From assembly GCA_027576995.1 (NCBI GenBank), contig JANBQC010000083.1, forward strand, positions 1 to 64,000: a stretch of 64,000 nucleotides of DNA, written 5' to 3'. Source of the DNA: Dimargaris cristalligena. Lineage: Eukaryota > Kickxellomycota > Dimargaritomycetes > Dimargaritales > Dimargaritaceae. Within the stretch, counting starts at the first letter, position 1. Each line of letters starts with the position of its first letter. Shown here piece after piece: positions 21,867 through 33,100 of this stretch. Made by a program: the position numbers and the translations under genes. The notes beneath the pieces were generated by a model. It ran no database searches. It saw nothing but the letters and a program-made list of their open reading frames with translations, and was not told where the DNA came from.

Positions 21867-22674
21867 TTACTTGAGGTCGTGGCCACAGTGGGGACAGTAG
21901 CGGAAGCCAGTCCCCTGGATTCCTTGGCTACAGCTGGGGCATTGGGTGGTTACCATGCCTAGGGAGTTGGGATCTAGACACAACATCGGATGATGAGGTG
22001 GTTCAATGAGAAGGAGGATACATTAAGGATGAATGGCTCACGGGGAGACCGGATATAATGGCATTAGTGCCATTGTCGGAATATTTCGGGTATAGTAAGT
22101 AATATGGAGGTAAACTGGTAGCTGAAGAGGCCTGGTAAAGCTAACCCCAATCATCACTGATTGAACAGGAGGCGCTGGTGCAAAGGCCAAGGACTTACCG
22201 ACGGCTGTGGCCACTTCGTAGCCCGGAGGAGGCTGGGGCCGAGCCACTAATTGTGGAGGGCCCGTGTAGGAGGCCCAGTTACAGCGCTCGCACAGGTAAA
22301 GGACCTTGCCCTTGGTGACGGGGAACAGGGGGATGCAGAAGAAGGAGAACTTGGTGCGCAACTTCACGTAGTAGACGGCCATGGTGTAGCAGTTGGGGCA
22401 CATGTAGGCCTCCGTCGACAGGTATTTCTTGGAGTCCTCCAGACCACCTGGTTAAGGCATTTGATTAGGTAGGTGGAGTACGGGGTGATAATGTGCACGG
22501 ACGTGGTTGGAACCGGTTATATTTAAACCTGAGTGTTAGTACAATGGCCCCCTGGAGGAGGAAGGAACGGCACTGCAATATGCCGTTCAGGAGAAGGGAG
22601 TATCAGTCGAACAGAGGGGATATTTGTATAAACTGGTGCAACTTACATATTAGGCAAAGGAAAAAATCGAGCAT
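21867..22674 (-). CDS. small zinc-ribbon protein (zinc_ribbon_15-like, three exons)
   Basis: Exons on the minus strand: 22674-22647, 22447-22199, 21973-21867, all in phase, encoding 127 residues. The N-terminal exon is a tiny hydrophobic MLDFFLCLI. Exon 2 has one zinc-ribbon half-site, YMCPNCYTMAV, then the hydrophobic FSFFCIPLFPVTKGKVLYLC and the second half-site CERCNW. This resembles the fungal zinc_ribbon_15 proteins, which start with a hydrophobic segment ending in Cys-Gly and carry CPxC...FFIPxxPxxxxxxxxCxxCxW. Exon 3 adds a second Cys4 ribbon, TTQCPSCSQG and RYCPHCGHDLK, at the very C terminus. The function of the family is not known. A 22603-22980 open frame includes exon 1 but is otherwise promoter. 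Confidence 0.78.
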
Positions 22675-23462
22675 AGTGATGGTTGCTTTAGGGGCAGTAG
22701 AGGGGTACTGGGCGGGGGGTCGTGTGCGGTAGAGAATGAGGGGGTTAGGGCTGAGGAACAGGACAGAAAGGCTGGTTACGTAGTCAAGTCGAGTCCAAGG
22801 AAACAGGATAGAATGAGCAGAGGGGTAAGTCCTAAAAAGACGGCTAAAGAAGGGGGAAATAAGTGGGGAACAAACCGGAATGCAAATAATACAGAAGTGG
22901 GAAACAACCAAGAAGAGAATGAATGCCTTCGCTTGTAGTCTGGGAAGGGTAAGGGTGGCGGCCGAAGGAGAGAACCCCACTGTAGGGCAGGGCGGGGGAC
23001 TGGGCTGAGAAGGGGAGGAGGTACCAGTATAGGTTTTACCTGGAAGGCGGGGTCAATTGCTTGGGTATTGCGCACCCCGCCAACTCCAACAACAACAACT
23101 CTCCACTACTTGGGTTAGTCATGAAACATCATAGATGTAATTATAATCATGGCCATGGTCATAGAAAGGAAGCCTCTATGACTATGACTAACGCCTTGGA
23201 GGGTTTTTGAGCCATCTATCCTTTCATATGTTCCCTGTGGATGGCAAATTATGACCAAAAGGTCGCCTGCCTTAGATTATTCACTTTAAATAAAACTCTA
23301 CTTCATCTGACTATGACTAAATAGGGTGACGGCCGCATTCAGTCTGGCCACAACTTAGCTATTCCGAGGTTTGGTCGGTCATGTGACCTATGCTATCGCC
23401 ACGGCCTTCCCAGGCAGAATGGGTAAGTAGATAGGGATAAGCCCCCTTACTTTTCTAGATCA

Positions 23463-23477
23463 AGGGTTAGGGTTAGG
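23463..23477 (+). promoter_or_regulatory. telobox-like double TTAGGG
   Basis: AGGGTTAGGGTTAGG is two and a half copies of the fungal telomere repeat inside an intergenic region. In fungi such sites bind Tbf1/Teb1-type Myb factors in promoters. The regulatory role here is inference. Confidence 0.4.
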
Positions 23478-23924
23478 CCAACTAACCGCGGCGACTTGCA
23501 AATACCAAGCCCGACGGACCGTCCGTCAACTCCCGCCTGCGAGATAGCTGCCGGGTGCATTCGACGGGGCCAGGGAGAGAAACTTACTTAATATTCCTCC
23601 TCCCTTCTGTTGATCGACCGCACGCAATGGTCCAGCAGCAGCCGTGGATTTTCCACCCGCCCCAGCGGGGTTGGCAGTAAAGCAGAAGGAGGAGGAAGTG
23701 TCATAAGAGCATATAGCATAGAGCCAGAATGGCAATGTTAATGCATGCATACAGCCGGACGGGAGGTATCCCCCCATATCACTCACAGGGCTTGTACGAC
23801 GGTTCCCTTGGGCCTTTCCGCTTACACTTCAGCAACTCCCACCCTCACACTTCTGAACCGCCCGGCTGCGTCGGCCTCAAATACCCTTGGCCTCCTCTTC
23901 CTCCCTCCTCTTCTCCTCCTCTTT

Positions 23925-23965
23925 CTTTCCTTTCCTTTGCTTTGCTTTGCTTTCCTTTCCGTTCC
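23925..23965 (+). repeat. degenerate (CTTTS) pentanucleotide repeat
   Basis: Run of CTTTC and CTTTG pentamers grading into CCGTT units, within the pyrimidine-rich leader of the three-RRM gene. Confidence 0.8.
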
Positions 23966-24338
23966 GTTCCTTTCGTTCGCTCGTTTGCTCGCTTCTTCTT
24001 CGCGCGCGCCTTTTTATTCCGGTTTAGTCCGCCCTTTACTTCTTATTAACTATAGTAGTCTCCGCTTCACTCCCCTGTGGCTTCAGCTTCTCCCTTGGCT
24101 CACTCAACTCCCGATCCCCCACCAATTCAGCATAAGCTCCCCTCATAGCACACCCCACCCCTTGGCCTGCTATCCACACCACTCCTTGCTGATTTTTTTC
24201 ACCCCTCAACTTTTAATAACCCTCATACGTTGACGTGTGGCCGCCCATAGCCCCTTTTTTTCACTCCCAGCCCGGCTTTTTTATTTTTACCACTCCCCCT
24301 AACCCCTCCTTTCTCTTGCCCGGTATCTATTTATTAAT

Positions 24339-25607
24339 ATGGCCACTTTCGCTTACCCCGAACAAACCCAGGGCGCCGCCCCCGTGTCTGCCCCCTCTCC
24401 CGCCGCCGGTGCCTCCCCCGTGGCCGAGAGCAACCCCAAGGCCACCCTGTGGATGGGTGATCTGGAGCCCTGGATGGATCAAAACTACCTGCGCACCACC
24501 TGGTACAACATGGGCGAACAGGTCAATGTCAAGACCATCTTCAACCGCTCCACCGGTACCCCCGCCAACTACTGCTTCATCGAGTTCCCCGAGGTGAACG
24601 CCTGCTCCAAGGCCCTGGCCACGTACAACGGCACCTATATCCCCGCCACCCAGAAGATCTTCCGCCTTAACTGGGCCACCGGTAACCAGCCCGGGGGAAG
24701 CCCCACCGCCGGCCCCGTCGATGCCCACGTTGCCCCCGAGAAGCCCACCGACTTCCCCATCTTCGTGGGCGATCTGGCCCCCGAGGTTAACGACTATCTG
24801 CTCCTGACCACTATCCAGGCCCGTTTCCCCTCGTGCCACACCGCCAACGTCAAGGTCGACACCCGCACCGGCGTGTCCCGTGGCTACGGATTCGCCCGTC
24901 TCACCGACGAGGGCGAGTACCAGCGTGCCCTGATTGAACTCGGCGGCCTCCAGATCGGCTCCCGGGCTATCCGCGTGTCCACCGTGACCCCGTCCGCCCG
25001 TCGCGGTCCCCCCAACGGCTACTACCCTCCCGCCGGCCCTTACGGCCACTACCAGGCCCAGGGTATGCCCAACGGTGCTATGGATCCCAGCAACACCACC
25101 GTCTTCGTTGGTGGTCTGGTTCAGCCTGTCACTGAAAATGATCTCCGCCAACACTTCCAGAGCTTTGGCGTGATCACTCACATCAAAATCCCCCAGGGCA
25201 AGGGCTGCGCCTTTGTCCAGTTCCAGCAGCACCCCCAGGCCGAAATGGCCATTGCCCAACTGAACGGTACCCAGCTCGCTTCCTCCACCATCCGCCTCTC
25301 GTGGGGCCGTGGCCACAACGGTAACCATAATGCCGGTGCCCAGCCCTACCATCCCCACCCTCACCACCACCATCAGCAGCAGCAGCCCCCCCACTACGGC
25401 CGCATGAATGGCAACGGCTACTACCAGCAGCACCGGGGTGGTCATTACCCTAATGCCAATGGCGGTGGCTTCCGTCCCCCCCACCGGGAGCCCGGCCAGC
25501 ATATGCCCATGGATGGCTCGAACCAGCCCTACCCCCAAGAAAAGGATAAGAATATGGAGGCCATGAAAAACGGCAACGGATTCAACTCCTACGGCGTGCA
25601 GGCCTAA
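24339..25607 (+). CDS. three-RRM RNA-binding protein, Nam8/Ngr1/Csx1-like
   Basis: Single exon, 422 residues. RRM1 begins near residue 35 (RNP2 LWMGDL, RNP1 NYCFIEF). RRM2 begins near residue 145 (RNP2 IFVGDL, RNP1 RGYGFARL). RRM3 begins near residue 253 (RNP2 TVFVGGL, RNP1 GCAFVQF). The opening ATLWMGDLEPWMDQNYL and the spacing of three RRMs are those of the Nam8/Ngr1/Csx1/TIA-1-like family, which act in U1 snRNP splicing, mRNA stability and stress responses. The C-terminal 90 residues are His/Gln/Gly/Asn-rich, with an HPHPHHHHQQQQ tract, and are probably disordered. Codon bias toward C-ending triplets is extreme, suggesting abundant protein. The reverse strand is open for 488 codons because of this bias and is not a gene. 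Confidence 0.9.
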   Translation: MATFAYPEQTQGAAPVSAPSPAAGASPVAESNPKATLWMGDLEPWMDQNYLRTTWYNMGEQVNVKTIFNRSTGTPANYCFIEFPEVNACSKALATYNGTYIPATQKIFRLNWATGNQPGGSPTAGPVDAHVAPEKPTDFPIFVGDLAPEVNDYLLLTTIQARFPSCHTANVKVDTRTGVSRGYGFARLTDEGEYQRALIELGGLQIGSRAIRVSTVTPSARRGPPNGYYPPAGPYGHYQAQGMPNGAMDPSNTTVFVGGLVQPVTENDLRQHFQSFGVITHIKIPQGKGCAFVQFQQHPQAEMAIAQLNGTQLASSTIRLSWGRGHNGNHNAGAQPYHPHPHHHHQQQQPPHYGRMNGNGYYQQHRGGHYPNANGGGFRPPHREPGQHMPMDGSNQPYPQEKDKNMEAMKNGNGFNSYGVQA

Positions 25608-27164
25608 AGACTCGCTCTTTCTCGCATCCTTCCCTGATCTGTAAAAATGATTGTCCCTAGTGTCCCCTTCTCTTTTATTTACCCTCCGCTCCGCTTTCCT
25701 ACCATGTACTGCAGGCAGTGTCAATATCTTATCCACCTCCCGTTTGCCTTTACTCTTTCCTCTCAACAATTTTTTTTCGGCATTCTTTCTCAACTTCCCC
25801 TCCTCCCAATCCTTCCCGCTTCATTCCATTTCCTTTGGAACTGCTGGCTGGCTGCTTGTGTGGATCAGGCAGGCCCCCCGCCTCTGTTGCACTCCCCTCT
25901 CCCCTAATCAGGTGAATAATCATTCTCTTTCAGATCAGATCCTACTTCAACCCTATCATTTCCCCGACCGCTCCCCACATCATCAGACGTTTCCTCATGT
26001 CCAGCCCCCCTATTTCAGTGTTTTTTTATATATATTATATATTCTACGAACTCGTATACTTCTAAAAGCGTGCCCCTTGACTCGGCCAGCATCATATCTG
26101 GCTTGATCTCCCGTAACTTTAGATCATCGTTGAATATTGTGGATCAAGTCATCTTAATTCACCGCTAGGCTATCGGGACATGCACTCCAATCATGAGCCG
26201 AACCTTAACCAGGCTCTTCCGAATCGACTCTTCCTTTTTTTGAACTTACCATTTGAACATACTTTCCGCTTCCTCGTTGAAATATTTCCGTGTGTATTTT
26301 CGGCTTCTCTTGCCCTCTTTAATCGTATACACTTAATATTATTTTATTCCACTGGGATACACTATTATTCACGGGACCCCCCCCCTGTCGATTGCCCCCA
26401 GACGTGTTAATCCCTGGAACATAATGTTGGGACTTGCCTTCTGAAATATCCCAGTCAGGACAAGTTAGGTAGATCAATTGGGGCAGGCAAACTGGAACTG
26501 CCCCCATTTCGTCCAAGGAACAAATATATTACACAGACTACCCCAGTTAGATCATCAAAACTGGGCCTATATTAGGCGAATTCTACAGGCAAGAGGGCTC
26601 AGTGATGCCCATTTGCTGGAGGCTTGGTTGTTGAGGAAACCGATTAAAATAGCCAAGAACGTCCATTAAAAACACCAATAGCTTTAGGGATGTATAGCAG
26701 TCGACCAATTAAAGAGAACTGAACAACCCCTGTCCATCTCAAGAATATATAAATAGCGCACTAGGATGCCCTTTTTTCTATGGTTATCAATTGTAGCGGG
26801 GTGAAAGAATAATGATTGCCACAGTGGTTTAACATCTTATTATTAACTCCTATTATATGAAAAGAGTTCAGCCAATCGAGCTGCATATTTATCATGATTT
26901 ATTTATATAAAGAAGGGGTACAAAACAAGGCCAAAAAGCATCTACGACAACGGATTAAATAAAACTGAAAATTAAATAAAAGGGAATGGGGCACTATAAT
27001 AACCAAAATGCATTAGTTTACTAACAAAAAAAGGACGGGTGGATTTGGCTGTCAAACGCAAACCAAAAACCACTGAGAGGGGGCGCGTAACAAAAGGGGA
27101 TGGCTAAAAAGCCCGCAAACAACTACATACCCCCAAAATAACCCATACTCTTTCAGAATTTCTT
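25608..27164. other. intergenic between convergent genes
   Basis: 3' flanks of the three-RRM gene (CT-rich to about 25920) and the flippase gene (AT-rich, 26690-27160). Short frames at 25647-26106 are the pyrimidine-rich 3' region. No gene called. Confidence 0.45.
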
Positions 27165-30100
27165 CTAGCGGTTTAGATCTTTTGTCACGCGAAGTGGGTC
27201 CGAGCGGACCAACTCGTGTGCCTGGTCGCCAGGGGCCATATGGTCGACCAAATCCTGCTGGATATCCCGGCGGGCCTGCTCCCGCTGATGGGGGGTAACC
27301 GTGGTTGCATCGGCCCAGCCGGTTCGCGTAGGGGGTTGGGGGTCCCCTCGACGGGCCTTGGATGGTTGCGAAAAGTGCCGTTTTGGAGGCTGACTGGGGG
27401 TCGTGGCATCCAAGGGGAGAGCGGGAGGGAGGGCCGTGTGGGGGGACGAAGATGTGGTGGTAGTAAACGCTCGCCGCTTCGATTTGGGCTTAGAGAACGG
27501 CTGGGGGGAGGGCGGCGGCGGAATATCGTACTTGGACCGCCACGTGTCACTGGCCCCGAGGCCTCGGCCGTTTGATGGACCTCCACCATGGGGTGAGGAT
27601 TGGTGCGGCGCGGTTTTGGAGGGGGATAGGGTGTCACCACCTTCGGTGGCGACCTCATCGGCCCAGAAGTACTTCTCCCGCTCGCGCAGAATATCGAGGT
27701 CCTCCGGGTGGTAGGAATCGCCCCAGTAGCTGAGGGCGTACACCAACAGCAGAGACATCACGGTGGCCAGCATGGTGCCGAACCAGAACATACCGGATGG
27801 GTACACCACGGGGGTAATACCTGTGATATCGGTCCCACTGAAAACGGCGTACACGGGCGTGTAGGCAAACAAAATGGCGATACTGAAGACGATGGACGCA
27901 ATGAAGATTGAGTTCCACGAATAAGTCTTGAGGGCCAGGTAGGAGTTCGCTACAATTACAACCACAAACACCATGGGGGTGGACATGTCAAACTGGCCCA
28001 TGGTACGGCCGTCGTGGTTGGTGGCGTTGTTGCGGAAGATGAAGTAGAACACGAAGAAACAGACAGCGGACTGCCATATGCCGTCCAACTGGTAGACCCA
28101 GAAGCGCCGCATCGAAAAATGGGTGCCTCGAATCCCCAGTTTGTACAAACCCGGGTAGCGCAACGCGGTCCGGTAGGATACGGCCTGATCGGAAATGCCC
28201 AGAATAATGGACGGTAGGGACGTGAAGATCAGATTGTACAACTGGAAATAACTGTATTCGTACAAGAAATTTGCCGAGTACCCGTCAAAGAACTGGAACC
28301 AGAAGGTACAGAAGGACCAAATGACGTTCTTGTAGAAGAAGCTGAGCACCATCTCCGAGATACGTAAGTAGTTCCACATGCCGTGCACCAACAATAGATT
28401 CTTGAGGAAACGGAACCGGGCGATGGTGTAGTCGGAGGCCATGGACGCCTGCATACCCTCTTCACCGGCGATGGCCACCCCCACATCGGCCTGTTGGATC
28501 ATACTCACGTCATTGGCTCCGTCGCCGATGGCGACCGTCACGACGTCATGGCCACTGCGAATGAGTTGGACCACCTGGGCCTTTTGGAGGGGACTGACCC
28601 GACAGCAAATAACCGACTTACAGGCCGGGGCAATTTGCTGGAGCAACTCGGCGTGCAACGGACTCCGCATAATGTATTTCAGGGCCGTGCCGTCAATCAC
28701 CAGGGCGTGCTCGATAAAGGCCACCCCTCCAGCCCGGTCGGACTCTTCGCCGACTGCTGGGGGCGGGTACTGGTGCTTGCGGATAAACTGGCGACGGTTC
28801 GGGCGGTAGGCCCCCCCACCGGACATGGTGGAGCGGACGTGGTTAGTCCGGCCGAATTCGTCAGCGGATAACGGGTCTTCCATCTCCGTTTCCTCACCGG
28901 CTTCATCCAGTTCATCATCGCTAAGTTCGTCCTCGTCAATAGGCGGCCGGTTGAAGCGGCGAGTTCCGCAGAAGGACAAGCGAGTATTGGGGGACAGGCC
29001 GCGTTCCAGATCATCGACGGAGTACCGCGACATGGTACGTAGATTGACACGGGAAGCCTGGTACGACGTGGCAACTGCCGTACTCTCGTCCATGCCGTAG
29101 GTGTTCTGGAGGTGTTCTAGGCGGCGACGGTTACGGAACAGGGTCCGCAGCCGGCGGAGGGTCGTCAAGCGCCGACTGCTCTTCTTGGGCAGATGCTCGA
29201 CTACCTCGGTACCACTGGTACTTTCGTCGGTTCCCGCTCCGTAGAGCTCCTTCTGGGAATCCGCCCGACGGCGCCGGTGCCGGCGACGATTAAGGCGCAG
29301 CGTACCGAACCGATGCTGCTTGGATTCCAGCCGAACCGCCCGGGGGAGGGGCTGTCGGGGTCCAAGGCCGCAGTTGAAGAACCAGCCACGGCTGCCCGGA
29401 TTCCGGGGGTTGGCCTTCGGCCCCGCGAACATGAACCGGGTGCCCCGCCAGAGTTTCTCGTACCAGGTCTTGGCGGGTTGGTTCTCGGTCAAGTAATCGG
29501 TGCTGATGACGCCGCTCCGCACCCCCTGCTTCAGGATAATATTCGCCACCAGCCGGAAGCGGTCCAGGACGGCATTCTCGTTGGCCTTGCGGATGGTCCA
29601 CACTTCCATATCCCGGGTTAGCAGACTGGACGCGAATCCGATGTTGATGGCCGTCTCCAGTTTGTCTCCGGTCAGGACCCAAACGTGAATGCCGGCGTCC
29701 CGCAGGGAGGCGATGCATTCGGGCACCTCCTCCTGGAGCTTGTCTTCGATGGCCGTGGCACCAATCAGGAGCAAGTCCTGCTCGATCTCCTCGGCCAACG
29801 CGTCCAGTTTCTCGTCGCGGTCCTTTACTTCCACTTGGGCCTGCTTGTATTTGGCATGCCACTGGTTGTACTCGTCTTCGGGTAGCACCCGGTACGCCAG
29901 ACAGAGTACGCGTAGACCCTGGTTGGAAAATTGATCAATCTGCTCCAGGGTGGTATCGCGCATATCGTCCTGGCCGGGGGCCAAGCGTTCCACAATGACA
30001 TTGTCAGCTCCCTTACAGCAGAGCACAATGTCGTTCCACGGGGCCGGACGCCGCACAATAACGGACATGCGCTTGCGGGTACTGTTGAACTCAATGACAT

Positions 30101-33100
30101 CCAGCTGAGTAAAGGTGCACTGCCGACCCAACAGATCGAGGGTCAGCTGGTCCTTATTCCGCCCCAGGAACGTGAAACCGAAATTCTTGGCGGCCTTGAC
30201 GAGGGCGCTCTCGTCGGGGGATTCGGCGCGGTAGTTGATGGCGTGGTAGACCGATCCCGAAGACGGGGTGGTTAGCTTACTTCCGCTCCCGGTCGCGGTG
30301 CGGGCCTGGGAGTGGGGACTGGAGGAGATGGAATGGGGGGCTGTGCTACCGGCTAGAGCGGGCGTCGAAGTACCTTTGTCGCCGCTACCGGATGCCGCCA
30401 AGGGGCTTCGATAGAGCCCATTTGCCACGGGGTGCTCGTCATCCCGGTCGTACATGGTGGAGGGGCGACCATTGTCTCCCGCACCCAGCAGCTGCTGGTG
30501 GATTTGGACGGCCGACTGGGGCCGGGAGGAGTCAATGTGGGTAATATCACTATCCCGCACGGCTGACCGCACTAGGGTAGGGTCATTGGCGAACCCCCTG
30601 GCACTCCAGCCGGATAGGTGGGCCCGCTGGGGAATGGATGGGGACGGGGCCCCACTGCGGTGCACGGGGGTGGCCTGGTCGTCGTGGTCGCCAAAGGGGT
30701 CAGCCCGCGACGAGGGGGTTAACTTGGATTCGTCACTCGGATAATTCAAGTGGTCCCCGGTGCCATCCTCGTCCTCGTCCTCTTCGTCGGTTAACTCACC
30801 ACGCTCCCGTTCAATATCTTCCTGGAGCCGCTGGGCCTTTTCGACCAATGCGGTATGACAAATGGCCAGCAAACTGAAAAAATTTAGGATGCGGTCGGCC
30901 TGCTGGGTACGGGGCTGGGAGGCATTACCGGGATAGGAGGGGCTCTTATCGCGGGGTAAATACGCCAGGTCGCGGAATAACTCAGGGTCTACACAGGAAA
31001 AGGCATCGCTAGTATCCGGGTCGAGATCAATGTATTTGGGTTCGAACACTGTTTGCATCGCCCCTAGATACTCTTGGAGTACCCGCTGGCGCCGAATCTC
31101 TTCGGAATGGGCCAAATCATGAATCCCGCCGGCGGATGGTGGAACGGCTGAGAAGCCGGGCTTGGGGCCACCCCCCCGGAGTTTCTCGCTCATATGGACG
31201 TCATCCGTGAAAGTATGGCTGCCAATGGCGGCCGTCTGCCCTGCGGTAGTGATGGGGTGGATGGGGGAATGGGGACTCTCGGTATCGGATGCGTCGCTCA
31301 GAGCGAGCGAATGGTAAGACACCGAGGGTGAGACGGAATCGTCGAGGAACCCCTTGAAATTACGGGCGTCCTTTTCCACGAGGGCCTGACCTTCTACGTC
31401 CTGCTCGTAAATATGGGCCTGTCCCTTTTCCACATCGAGTTCGTCGCCGGGGAGTTGTTTACCGTAGATATGGCCGTTAATGGTGCACTTGCGGAACTCC
31501 ATCACGTTACGGGTCAAGGTACCGGTCTTGTCGGAAAATACGTACTGAACCTGGCCCAGATCATCGGAGATGTTCCAAGTGCGGGGAATACAGGCCCGGT
31601 CGGTGGGAGGATAGTACATCTGGAGATCCTGGTACATAAAGTAGGCCTGGCAGGTTTTGACCATTTCGATACTGACGTAGAGGGAAATTGGAATCCAGTT
31701 CTGGAGCAGAATCAAGGATTGCCAAAAAGTCAGCACGTAGGTACCGCCTATGGATTCGGTCTCGGATATCCAGGGCACATCAACATCTTCCCAGTGCCGC
31801 CACATGAGGGCGGAGCCCATGGCCAGCAGCAGACACATGATGATAAGGAGGATGAAGTTGGTAATCACCTGGTAGTTAATCAAGCGCTCGATGCGACTGC
31901 GCTTGGACGGGGTGTCGCCGGAGTTGAGCATGATTTTGGACTCGGGACCGGTAAATAGGATGACCCCGATGGCGAAGTCGGTATTGCGGAGCACACAGCC
32001 CCGAAGCAGCATGTTGTTCATGGTGATGGGGATTACCTTTTGGGGGCCATCCTGGGTGAGCGGGTGTCCGGGGGGGATATGGGTGGGATCAGTCGAGGGC
32101 AGCGAATCCGTCATGAGGGTCATGGTGGCAAAATGGGAACTGAGGTTGGAACTGGGGGGGTCCGATTTGATGATGGCGCGGAGACGGGCACAATCAGCGG
32201 CGGTCTGTACTTTGGAGGTGTCGGCGACGCAGGTCCGGGTCTTCAGGTTGGTCTCGCCGTCCAGATTTTTGGTTTCAATGTAGCAGGTACCGTCGTCTTC
32301 GCTGGTGCTAAGCAGAATCATGTCGGCTGGGACGGGGTCGTGGTTACGGAGAAGGATGATATCGCCCACGTAAAGCTCCTCCCAGACGCTTTCGGCGAAC
32401 TTGGGACGGATGCGCCCGGACACAGACAAACGTGAGTTGGCAAATGAGTGGGAGCGACGGCCGTAGGGGTGGTTGGTGGATTGATTCCGACCGGCCGACA
32501 TTGTTGCATGGGAAGGCCGTCGGCCTACGATGGGGCTGGTGGTATGATCCGGGTCGCTGGCCTGGGAGAGGGAATAAAGTTCGAGGGAGGTATCCCGCTG
32601 GTCCTCGGAGTGGCGAAGGTGGGGGTGGAAGGGGCTCAGTGACCTTAGGCTGGCCATGGTGGTTGGGAACAACGAAGCGCGCCGGGCATACACGGCTTCA
32701 TGATCGATGCGCACCGGCAGCGAGGGAGCGAGGAAGCCCAGGCCAAAGAAGGTTAGGAATTTGCCCATGACAACGATGAAGTGGTGGTGGCGGGTATTGG
32801 TGTTGCCGAAATTGCGGTTATCCCAGTTGATGAGGCGGGTGGTCCGGGTGTGATTGAATTCGTTGTCCGAAATATGGCGGCGGTAGTCTTCAAAAGCGTC
32901 CTTACAGGCGGTGATGAAGAGGACCACGGAAATGGGGAGTACGGCCAGGCCGGGGTTGTCAATACCGAAAACGGGAATGAGCTGTAGAACGGCGGTGGCC
33001 AAGAAGTAAATATTGGCGACGCGGCGGAACTGTTCGAATAAATTGCGGGGAATAAAGGTGGCGATGGTGTATTTGGAGGTGCGAATCCGATTGGGAATGA

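Larger units (their letters stand above)
22675..24338. other. shared upstream region of two divergent genes
   Basis: Separates the zinc-ribbon gene (-) from the three-RRM gene (+). It contains a telomere-like GGGTTAGGGTTAGG at 23464 and a long CT-rich, pentamer-repeat leader from 23880 to the ATG at 24339. A minus-strand frame at 23526-23786 has no recognisable feature. Confidence 0.5.

Noticed and set aside
24327..25793. 488-codon open frame antisense to the three-RRM gene
   Set aside because: Same cause: extreme GC3 in the sense strand keeps the reverse frame open. The translation is Gly/Val/Leu-rich with no family features.
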